NCBI GenBank assembly: GCA_964481255.1
Contig: CAYZTZ010000097.1
Location: 1-13,042 of the forward strand
Reading direction: 5' to 3'
Length of the DNA stretch: 13,042 bases
DNA from: UBA6911 sp964481255
GTDB lineage: Bacteria; Acidobacteriota; UBA6911
The notes below the pieces were generated by a model that ran no database searches, had not been told where the DNA came from, and was given only the letters and a program-made list of their open reading frames with translations. Of this stretch, positions 7,235 through 13,042 are shown piece after piece. Numbering within the stretch: the stretch's first letter is position 1; the number at the start of each line of letters is the position of its first letter. The position numbers were made by a program, and so were the translations under genes.

Positions 7235-10200
7235 ATGAGCATACGTTGGGCATTTTTGTTCTTTGTGCTGCACCTGGGGTTGTTCCCGCAGGCGTTCGCC
7301 CAGCAGGAGACCCGCCTGCTGCGCTTCCCGGCGATTCACGGCGGCCGGATCGTTTTCAGCTACGCCGGCGATCTCTACACGGTTGCCGCGGAGGGAGGCA
7401 CGGCCCGCAAGCTGACCAACGACGAAGGCTATGAGATGTTCGCCCGCTTTTCGCCCGACGGAAAACTCCTCGCCTTCACCGCCCAGTACGACGGCAACAC
7501 GGAGGTTTACCTGATGCCCTCGGAAGGGGGGATCCCGAAACGGCTGACCTACACGGCGACCCTTGACCGGGACGACGTTTCCGACCGCATGGGACCGAAC
7601 AACATCGTCATGGGCTGGAAGGGAAACGACCGGGTTCTTTACCGTTCACGCAAGGATCATTGGAACGCCTGGAAAGGCGATCTGCTCCTGGTCTCGGCCG
7701 ACGGCGGCCTGTCGGAGCGCCTGCCCCTGCCTCGCGGCGGATTCGCCTCTTACTCGCCGGACTTTAAAAAGCTGGCTTACAACCGGGTGTTCCGCGAATT
7801 CCGCACCTGGAAGCGATACCGCGGCGGCCAGGCGGACGACGTCTGGATCTACGATTTCGACACCCGGCGGACGGTCAACATCACGAACAATCCGGCGCAG
7901 GATATTTTCCCGATGTGGTCGGGAGACAGGATCTATTTCATCTCGGACCGGGATGAGAACAAGCGGTTCAACCTGTATTCCTGCGATCCTTCCGGCAGGC
8001 AGACGCGGAAGCTGACCGACTTCGCGGATTTCGACATCAAGTTCCCGTCGCTCGGGGGCGACGCCATCGTTTTCGAAAACGGCGGCTATATCTACCGCTT
8101 TGATCTGAAGAAACAGAAGGCTGAGAAGGTCCCGATTTTCATCGGCGATGACCAGGCGACGGGCCGCGGCGGCTGGGTCGACGTGAGCAAGGCCGTCGCC
8201 AACTATGAAATTTCACCGGACGGGAGCCGGGCCCTCTTCGGCGCCCGGGGCGACGTGTTCACGGTCCCGGCGAAGTACGGCAACACGCGGAACCTGACCG
8301 GAACGTCCGGCGTTCATGAGCGCGCGTCCAAATGGTCCCCGGACGGCAGGTGGATCGCCTACATTTCCGACGCCTCCGGTGAGGATGAAATCTACATCAT
8401 TCCCCAGGATGGATCGGGGCCCGCGAAGCAGTTGACGCGCGGCGCCGACACATACAAATTCCACCTGCTCTGGTCCCCCGACAGCCGCAAGATCCTGTGG
8501 TCGGACAAGAAACTGCGTCTGCTTTTCGTCGACGTCGGCTCCGGGGAAGTCACCGAGGTCGCCCGGGCGAAGGCCTGGGAAATCACCGAATTCAACTGGT
8601 CTCCCGACAGCAAGTGGATCGCCTATGCCCGGCCGGAAGAGCTGAAAATGCAGACGGTCTATCTCTATTCCGTCGAGAGTAAAGAGACTGTTCCGGTGAC
8701 GGACGGGTGGTTCGCATCGGGCGAGCCCGCTTTCAGCGCAAACGGCAAGTATCTCTTCTTCGTGTCGGAGCGGACCTTCAACCCCAAGTACGGCCGGGTC
8801 GAATTCAATTACAGCTACGAGGACATGGCGAAGATCTATCTGGTGACGCTCGCGAAGGAAATTAGGTCGCCTTTCGAGCCCAGGAGCGACGAGGTCAAGA
8901 TACGGGAAGCGGATAAAGAAGGCGCCAAAGAAGAAGGCGGGGAAAAGAAGGCGGACTCGCAGGCGAAGCAGGTCGTGGTAAAGGTCGACGCCGATGGTCT
9001 CGCGGCGCGCATCGCGGAGTTTCCCATCGAGGCTGCGTCTTACGGGCATCTGACGTCCGTGGGGGACAAGCTCTACTACGGAAGGCGCAAGAGCGGGGGA
9101 AAGACCCAACTGCTGATGTTCGACATGGACAAGCTGAAGGAAACGGAGCTCGGGGAAGCGGACGGGTACGAAATATCCGCGGACGGCAAAAAGATGCTGG
9201 TGGCCCAGGCCGGGAGCTACGCCATCATCGATCTGCCCGCCGGCAAGCTGGATATCAGCGAGCGTCTGAATCTCGCGGACCTCAAGGTTCGTCTCGACCG
9301 GACCGAGGAGTGGAAGCAGATTTACAACGAGAGCTGGCGTCAGATGCGCGATTTCTTTTACGCGCCCAACCTGCACGGGGTGGATTGGGAAAGGGTCCGC
9401 AGGAACTACGAGCCCCTTCTCGCGTTCGTCCGGCACCGGGCGGATCTCACCTACATCATCGGGGAGATGATCGGCGAGCTCAACGCGGGGCATACCTACG
9501 TGGGGGGCGGGGATATGCCGCGCAAGGAGAGGATCAAGACCGGGCTGCTTGGGGCCGTGATATCGAAGGACGAGGCCTCGGGCTACTTCCGGATCGACAG
9601 GATTCTCAAGGGCCAGAATTGGGATAAAGACGTCCGGTCGCCGCTGACGGACATCGGGGTGGACGCGAGGGAAGGGGATTTCATCCTCGCCGTGGACGGG
9701 AAGCCGACCAGCCGGATGAAGGATATCTACGAGTCGCTGGTCAACACCGTGGGCAAGCAGGTGCGTTTGAAGCTCAATTCGAAGCCGGAGGCGGAGGGCA
9801 GCCGCGAGACGGTTGTTGTCCCGATCGCCGACGAGAGCAAGCTTTATTATTACGGCTGGGTTCAGGGCAACCTGGAGAAGGTCGAGAAGGCCACCGGCGG
9901 GCGCGTGGGATACATCCATATTCCCGACATGGGCACCGGCGGCCTGAACGAGTTCGTGAAGTACTTTTACCCGCAGCTGCGCAAGCAGGCGGTGATCGTG
10001 GACGTCCGTGGGAACGGGGGCGGGAACGTCTCCCCGCTGCTGATCGAGCGTCTGCGCCGCGAGTCGGCCATGATTGAAATCGCCCGCAACACGACGCCGA
10101 GTTTCAATCCGGAATATCTGATAGCCGGTCCCAAGGTCTGCCTGATGGATGAGTTTTCGGCTTCCGATGGGGATATCTTCCCCTACCGGTTCCGGTACCA

Positions 10201-10504
10201 CAAGCTGGGGAAATTGATAGGGAAGAGGTCCTGGGGAGGCGTGGTGGGCGTCCGCGGGACGCTGCCGATTGTAGACGGCGGCTATCTCAACCGCCCGGAA
10301 TTCTCCCCCTACGACATGGCGGGCAAGGAATGGGTCATGGAGGGGCATGGGGTTGATCCGGACATCGTGGTCGACAACGATCCGGCGAAAGAATTCGATG
10401 GTATCGACGAACAGCTGAACAAGGCGATCGAGGTGATTCTTGAGGAACTGAAGAAGGCTCCGGTAACGGTTCCGCCGCCGCCTCCCCCGTATCCGGCGAA
10501 GTGA
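7235..10504 (+). CDS. exported tricorn-like protease (S41 family)
   Basis: This 1089-residue serine protease has the tricorn architecture. Residues 1-22 are a signal peptide (cleavage likely AFA|QQ), so it should act outside the cytoplasm. Residues about 30-550 carry repeated PD40/WD40-like propeller strands (FSPDGKLLAF, WSPDGRWIAY, WSPDSRKILW, WSPDSKWIAY). A charged Lys/Glu-rich linker lies around 553-580, followed by further propeller-like sequence to about 670. A helical C1 segment precedes H753 (LNAGHTYV). A PDZ domain spans about 770-865, and the S41 core contains S977-D978 (SASDGD) and E1036 (MEGHGVDPD). H753, S977 and E1036 correspond to tricorn His746, Ser965 and Glu1023. The position before the histidine, Ser745 in Thermoplasma tricorn, appears to be glycine. 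The protein ends in a Pro-rich tail. AGGAAGG (7224-7230) precedes the ATG. An M1 aminopeptidase about 2.5 kb away could be a partner. Confidence 0.93.
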   Translation: MSIRWAFLFFVLHLGLFPQAFAQQETRLLRFPAIHGGRIVFSYAGDLYTVAAEGGTARKLTNDEGYEMFARFSPDGKLLAFTAQYDGNTEVYLMPSEGGIPKRLTYTATLDRDDVSDRMGPNNIVMGWKGNDRVLYRSRKDHWNAWKGDLLLVSADGGLSERLPLPRGGFASYSPDFKKLAYNRVFREFRTWKRYRGGQADDVWIYDFDTRRTVNITNNPAQDIFPMWSGDRIYFISDRDENKRFNLYSCDPSGRQTRKLTDFADFDIKFPSLGGDAIVFENGGYIYRFDLKKQKAEKVPIFIGDDQATGRGGWVDVSKAVANYEISPDGSRALFGARGDVFTVPAKYGNTRNLTGTSGVHERASKWSPDGRWIAYISDASGEDEIYIIPQDGSGPAKQLTRGADTYKFHLLWSPDSRKILWSDKKLRLLFVDVGSGEVTEVARAKAWEITEFNWSPDSKWIAYARPEELKMQTVYLYSVESKETVPVTDGWFASGEPAFSANGKYLFFVSERTFNPKYGRVEFNYSYEDMAKIYLVTLAKEIRSPFEPRSDEVKIREADKEGAKEEGGEKKADSQAKQVVVKVDADGLAARIAEFPIEAASYGHLTSVGDKLYYGRRKSGGKTQLLMFDMDKLKETELGEADGYEISADGKKMLVAQAGSYAIIDLPAGKLDISERLNLADLKVRLDRTEEWKQIYNESWRQMRDFFYAPNLHGVDWERVRRNYEPLLAFVRHRADLTYIIGEMIGELNAGHTYVGGGDMPRKERIKTGLLGAVISKDEASGYFRIDRILKGQNWDKDVRSPLTDIGVDAREGDFILAVDGKPTSRMKDIYESLVNTVGKQVRLKLNSKPEAEGSRETVVVPIADESKLYYYGWVQGNLEKVEKATGGRVGYIHIPDMGTGGLNEFVKYFYPQLRKQAVIVDVRGNGGGNVSPLLIERLRRESAMIEIARNTTPSFNPEYLIAGPKVCLMDEFSASDGDIFPYRFRYHKLGKLIGKRSWGGVVGVRGTLPIVDGGYLNRPEFSPYDMAGKEWVMEGHGVDPDIVVDNDPAKEFDGIDEQLNKAIEVILEELKKAPVTVPPPPPPYPAK

Positions 10505-10532
10505 CGCGGGGCCATCCCTTATTCCTCATCCG

Positions 10533-10573
10533 GGCTCGGCCGTTGCGGAGCCGTGCGGTCTACAAAAAACCGC
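10533..10573 (+). terminator. possible 3' hairpins of the tricorn-like gene
   Basis: GGCTC (10533-10537) pairs with GAGCC (10548-10552), with two more inner GC pairs. GCGGT (10555-10559) pairs with ACCGC (10569-10573) across an A-rich loop. They start 28 bases after the stop codon. No T-run follows, so Rho-independent termination is uncertain. Confidence 0.3.
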
Positions 10574-10574
10574 C

Positions 10575-10603
10575 TTCACAATGAAGGCCGGGCGTGTTAA
10601 CCT
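10575..10603 (+). promoter_or_regulatory. weak candidate promoter of tRNA-Lys
   Basis: TTCACA (10575-10580) and TAACCT (10598-10603) are 17 bases apart and about 55 bases upstream of the tRNA. Both deviate from consensus. The tRNA could instead be read from the tricorn-like gene. Confidence 0.25.
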
Positions 10604-10658
10604 CTTGGTCGCCGCCGCCCATATCCGGGGCGGGCGCTGCAGCCGCGGTGAAGATCGT

Positions 10659-10734
<76 letters not shown>

Positions 10735-10750
10735 AGCCCAATAAAGAACT

Positions 10751-10841
10751 CCCGATTAAGATAATCGCTCAAGGCGAACCGCCGCATCAGGCGGCGTGAC
10801 ACGAAAGGGTCCGCCGATACGGCGTGAGCTGCTGATTCGGG
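10751..10841 (+). ncRNA. candidate structured RNA directly downstream of tRNA-Lys
   Basis: Several perfect or near-perfect helices are packed between the tRNA and a terminator hairpin. They are CGATTA/TAATCG around AGA (10753-10767), CGCCGC/GCGGCG (10780-10785/10791-10796) and CGCCG/CGGCG around ATA (10812-10816/10820-10824). An enclosing helix pairs GCTCA (10767-10771) with TGAGC (10825-10829), and CCCGA (10751-10755) can pair with TCGGG (10837-10841). The pieces GGCGAACC and GTGACACGAAAG faintly recall the c-di-GMP-I (GEMM) aptamer, but its conserved core is not reproduced and no gene lies downstream. It may be a small RNA or simply a processed trailer of the tRNA transcript. The strand is assumed from the tRNA and the terminator. 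Confidence 0.35.
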
Positions 10842-10860
10842 AAGCCCCGGATGGGGCTTT
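10842..10860 (+). terminator. terminator hairpin of the tRNA-Lys unit
   Basis: AAGCCCC (10842-10848) pairs perfectly with GGGGCTT (10853-10859) around a GGAT loop, giving a 7-bp stem ending in a short T-run (10858-10860). The T tract is short, so efficiency is uncertain. Confidence 0.5.
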
Positions 10861-10866
10861 ATGACT

Positions 10867-10884
10867 GCGCCCCTGCCGGGGCGC
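10867..10884. terminator. second GC-rich hairpin between converging genes
   Basis: GCGCCCC (10867-10873) pairs perfectly with GGGGCGC (10878-10884) around TGCC. It has no T-run on either strand. With its neighbours it separates the converging tRNA-Lys and URO-D-like transcripts. Confidence 0.35.
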
Positions 10885-10911
10885 TGCTTCCACAGTGAGG
10901 GCTGCCTGAAA

Positions 10912-10933
10912 CCACCCGCTCCACGGGCGGAGT
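10912..10933 (-). terminator. terminator of the URO-D-like gene
   Basis: Read on the minus strand, CCGCCCG pairs with CGGGTGG (seven pairs, one G:U) around a 5-base loop and is followed by TTT. It begins six bases after the stop codon. On the plus strand the same element has one A:C mismatch but is followed by TTTT (10933-10936), so it may work both ways. Confidence 0.5.
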
Positions 10934-10935
10934 TT

Positions 10936-12207
10936 TCATTTGTACCTGCCGTAGCTCCTGGTGACGTCGATCATGGCTTTGACGTTTTCCGGCTTGGCCT
11001 CGTCCAGGGCCGTGGCCGTCATGATAAAGCCGCCGTCCTTGCCGCAGATCTTGATGAGCTTCCTGCAATACTCTTCGACTTCCGAAACCGTGCCGGCCTG
11101 CAAAAGGATTCCGGGGACGTCGGTCATGAAGCAGAGATGTCCGCCAAGAACGGCCTTTGCCTTTTCCGGGTCCGTTCTCGCGAAATGGCATAGGACCTTG
11201 CCTTTCGGCAGTTCGCGGATATATTCGAGGCGCTGGTCCCATGTTCCTTCGAAGAACGGGCAGGGCGTCCAACCGGCGTCGATCAATGCCAGTATCACTT
11301 TCTTCAGAGTCGGCCAGTAGAACTTCTCGAATTGCGGCAGGGACATGAATCCGTCCGATCCCCTGTGGAGGGCCATGAAGACCCTCTTGACGCCGCCTTC
11401 CCTGGGAGGGGGGAACGCCTTGATGGAGTCCAGGGTCTGCCTGCAGAACATGTCGCAGGCTTCCAGGAGCTTGTCGGGGAAGCGGTACATGTCCAGCATC
11501 GCGCCGCGCATGCCTCGGAGAAAGTCGGAAATCATGTCGAAGGGAGCCCCGGCCATCATCATGGGAGTGTTGTAGGGAGGGAACCCGCGCGCCGCCATCT
11601 CCTCGTCGAAGCGGCCGTCCCGGCCCTGCCACTGCGCCTGCAGTTCCGCCGCCTGGCGGAATTTTTCAAGCATCGCGGCCATGTCCGGGCGGGTGAACTG
11701 CGCCAGGTAGGGAGCCAGTCCCATGGAGAAGAAGAGCGACCGCATGGGGGGCAGTTTGGCCAAAGGCGCCGCGGATTCCACGACCCGGGGGAGAAAGGTG
11801 CGCAGGATAAAGTCCGAAGGGTCGCGCAGAAAGGCGTCATATTCCTCCGGTTTCATCGGCTCCAGCTCGATCATCTGGTGGCTGTGATCGGGGGACACGC
11901 CGAAGCCGGGCCACCTCATCTGGCGCGGGCCTAGAATCTCCATCGCCTTCCCGGAAACGGAGGCCGTCTGCACCCAGTAGACATCGGGCTCCAGCTCCGT
12001 GATGGTCCGGATATTGGCCTCTCTCCATTTTTCCGGCTCGTAATAGAGCGCGGAACAGGGTATGCCGCAGTACCTGGCCGCGAAGTAGCCGACGAATAGC
12101 TGGAACGGCACGCGGTCGGGCACCTTCATGGCGATGGCTTCGTTGACTCTGTTGTCTCTCTCGGCGTATTCCCGGGCTGCTTTGTTGTCGGTTGTCGCTT
12201 GGGTCAT
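10936..12207 (-). CDS. uroporphyrinogen decarboxylase (URO-D/MtaA) superfamily protein
   Basis: This 423-residue cytoplasmic protein has the URO-D-type TIM-barrel fold shared by heme URO-D and by corrinoid-protein methyltransferases such as MtaA and CmuA. Visible family features are the N-terminal NRVNEAIAMKVPDRVP start, the central LHRGSDGFMSLPQFEKFYWP segment, ALIDAGWTPCPFFEGTW, and the C-terminal FMTDVPGILLQAGTVSEVEEYC and KPENVKAMI strings. MtaA-type enzymes bind zinc through His-X-Cys...Cys. Here the first site reads T-P-C (C316) and the C-terminal cysteine position reads TAT (about 397-399), so that zinc site looks incomplete. It is not the heme-pathway HemE. GGAGG lies ten bases before the ATG. 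No corrinoid protein or methyltransferase partner is in the window. The superfamily is clear, but the substrate is unknown. Confidence 0.85.
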   Translation of the reverse strand: MTQATTDNKAAREYAERDNRVNEAIAMKVPDRVPFQLFVGYFAARYCGIPCSALYYEPEKWREANIRTITELEPDVYWVQTASVSGKAMEILGPRQMRWPGFGVSPDHSHQMIELEPMKPEEYDAFLRDPSDFILRTFLPRVVESAAPLAKLPPMRSLFFSMGLAPYLAQFTRPDMAAMLEKFRQAAELQAQWQGRDGRFDEEMAARGFPPYNTPMMMAGAPFDMISDFLRGMRGAMLDMYRFPDKLLEACDMFCRQTLDSIKAFPPPREGGVKRVFMALHRGSDGFMSLPQFEKFYWPTLKKVILALIDAGWTPCPFFEGTWDQRLEYIRELPKGKVLCHFARTDPEKAKAVLGGHLCFMTDVPGILLQAGTVSEVEEYCRKLIKICGKDGGFIMTATALDEAKPENVKAMIDVTRSYGRYK

Positions 12208-12384
12208 GTTTCTTGAACCTCCGGATCTTCAATCGGCGTTAAGGATCATCACCGTCAGCCGGCCTGTTATCCATGGCGGGCGCTCATTGTTCCGACGCGA
12301 CGGAATGCTTATCGCAGAGATCATGGACACAGGTCGTTCCCGCGCTTGACGGTATTCCATAAGGACTCGCAATACTTGGGGCTG

Positions 12385-12413
12385 ATTATAGGAGGCCCGG
12401 TGCGATGTTGAAA
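12385..12413 (-). promoter_or_regulatory. candidate promoter of the URO-D-like gene
   Basis: On the minus strand a perfect TATAAT (12390-12385) is preceded, 17 bases away, by TTTCAA (12413-12408), a poor -35. Transcription would begin near 12378, giving a leader of about 170 bases. The 17-base palindrome at 12423-12439 sits just upstream. Confidence 0.4.
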
Positions 12414-12422
12414 GGAAAATCC

Positions 12423-12439
12423 CCAATAGAGTCTATTGG
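12423..12439. promoter_or_regulatory. 17-base palindrome, possible regulator binding site
   Basis: CCAATAGA and TCTATTGG are perfect inverted copies around a single central G. The centre lies about 53 bases upstream of the transcription start predicted from the minus-strand TATAAT, a position usual for an activator site. No regulator gene is in the window, so the function is inferred from symmetry and position only. Confidence 0.4.
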
Positions 12440-12744
12440 AATCTGTAATATTCAATCCGGCCGCGGGCGGGCATCTCATGCGGTGGGGACGGTTTCCCTG
12501 CGCCGTTGGGGCGCGCTCGGCCGCATGAAAGTCGCGCTTCCATATCAAGGCTATATAACGATTTCGAGGTCGGTCTTGTTGAAATACCCGCCCATGCACG
12601 GCAGCGGTTGGATTGCCGGTTTCGGTGTAGCGTAACTCATGCAGCCTCAAAAGTTCAGGCCGGCTGCATGGCTGCCTCGACCAAAACGTTTATAAGCGTC
12701 TGCGCATTCTCTCCGGCGGGCGTCGCCGGAGGGAGTCCGGTGCT
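12440..12744. other. inverted-repeat-rich intergenic region of unknown role
   Basis: No gene can be supported with confidence. Perfect inverted repeats are TCATGCGG/CCGCATGA (12476-12483/12521-12528, enclosing GACGG/CCGTT at 12488-12492/12503-12507), CGGCA/TGCCG (12599-12603/12614-12618), CATGCAGCC/GGCTGCATG (12638-12646/12662-12670) and a GC-rich hairpin at 12711-12731. A minus-strand frame is open for 109 codons from a TTG at 12650 to 12321. It lacks a ribosome binding site and has an odd Arg/His/Pro-rich composition, so it is more likely chance or a repeat than a protein. A structured RNA or a multi-copy intergenic repeat are the alternatives. Confidence 0.35.
12711..12731 (-). terminator. 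hairpin after the partial right-edge gene
   Basis: CTCCGGCG (12711-12718) pairs perfectly with CGCCGGAG (12724-12731) around five bases. It lies 13 bases downstream of the stop codon of the leftward gene. No T-run follows on the minus strand, so it may be a 3'-end stabiliser or a T-less terminator. Confidence 0.4.
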
Positions 12745-13042
12745 TCAGTGCGCCTTGAAGACCGAGGGGTCCAGTTTCCCGTTCTGCATCCACTGGTCGG
12801 CGATCATGTTCCAGTGGCCCAAAAACGAACTTCCGTGTCCTTCCACGGAATATTCAAGAACATAACGGTGCGGCAGGATCAGGCTCCTGGTTTCGCTGCC
12901 CTTGGCATCCTTGAATTTGACTTCCTTGAAATCGTCAAACTTCTCGACGAGCCGATAGTAGGAATAGGCGATCGGGTCTTGAACTCCTGCGTCTCTGACG
13001 GCCGCTCCCCCTGTCTGTCCGCCGGACAAGCCGGCGGAACTT
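12745..13042 (-). CDS. unrecognised protein, C-terminal part (runs off the window)
   Basis: The frame is open from the stop codon at 12745-12747 to the right edge, about 98 codons, with no ATG or GTG near the start of the visible part. A TTG at 13029 is the only early start candidate and has no convincing ribosome binding site, so the gene probably begins outside the window. The visible part has normal protein composition: charged and aromatic stretches (SYYRLVEKFDDFKEVKFKD) and a tail with GHWNMIADQWMQNGK. No signal peptide, membrane segment or known motif is seen. I do not recognise the family. The first visible codons contain a perfect 8-bp inverted repeat (13018-13025/13031-13038), so the coding region could also begin near 13000 after an intergenic hairpin. 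Confidence 0.6.
   Translation of the reverse strand, partial: SSAGLSGGQTGGAAVRDAGVQDPIAYSYYRLVEKFDDFKEVKFKDAKGSETRSLILPHRYVLEYSVEGHGSSFLGHWNMIADQWMQNGKLDPSVFKAH

Noticed and set aside
8213..10348. 711-codon open frame on the minus strand
   Set aside because: It lies entirely antisense to the tricorn-like gene, whose motifs and domain order are clear. GC-rich codon use commonly leaves the antisense frame open. The translation is rich in His/Arg/Pro and has no recognisable motif or ribosome binding site.
10751..10860. c-di-GMP-I (GEMM) riboswitch
   Set aside because: GGCGAACC and GTGACACGAAAG look faintly similar, but the conserved GACGCAAAGCC core and the 3' receptor segment are not present. 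No gene lies downstream on that strand. I kept it only as an unassigned structured RNA candidate.
12321..12650. 109-codon minus-strand ORF as a real gene
   Set aside because: It starts with TTG without a ribosome binding site, contains the best promoter candidate of the next gene, and has an implausible composition. It is recorded as part of the intergenic region instead.

Overview
The window is about 13 kb of GC-rich bacterial chromosome (roughly 60% G+C by eye). It carries ordinary housekeeping and accessory genes, with one 100-N assembly gap at 2992-3091. Several proteins have Sec-type signal peptides, and there is a full-length DsbD, so the host is very probably Gram-negative. The mix of a DsbD-type reductant exporter, a URO-D/MtaA-like protein, an exported tricorn-like protease and a DUF971 protein would fit an anaerobe of the Desulfobacterota or Acidobacteriota/Aminicenantes type. 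That placement is inference, because no marker gene here fixes the taxonomy.

Left contig (1-2991): dsbD (thiol-disulfide reductant transporter) is followed closely by a small DUF971 gene. After a roughly 400-base intergenic stretch comes a cold-shock protein gene, with a well-formed sigma70-type promoter about 180 bases upstream of its start codon and therefore a long 5' leader. The contig ends in a hairpin that may be the csp terminator.

Right contig (3092-13042): a signal-peptide-bearing M1 aminopeptidase is on the minus strand. Divergent from it, on the plus strand, are an aldo/keto reductase, a kbl-type glycine C-acetyltransferase and a 1089-residue exported tricorn-like S41 protease. 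Next come a tRNA-Lys(CTT) and a roughly 200-base hairpin-rich stretch. Converging from the right is a minus-strand gene for a URO-D/MtaA-superfamily protein. It is preceded by a 530-base intergenic region with several perfect inverted repeats. The window closes with the C-terminal part of an unrecognised minus-strand gene.

Functional links: the exported tricorn-like protease and the exported M1 aminopeptidase, about 2.5 kb apart, would together make a plausible extracytoplasmic peptide-degradation route. In Thermoplasma, tricorn works with M1-family factors F2 and F3. The kbl product between them could feed on threonine-derived amino acids. No complete undescribed system is evident. The least explained material is noncoding: the hairpin array after tRNA-Lys and the inverted-repeat region at 12421-12731.
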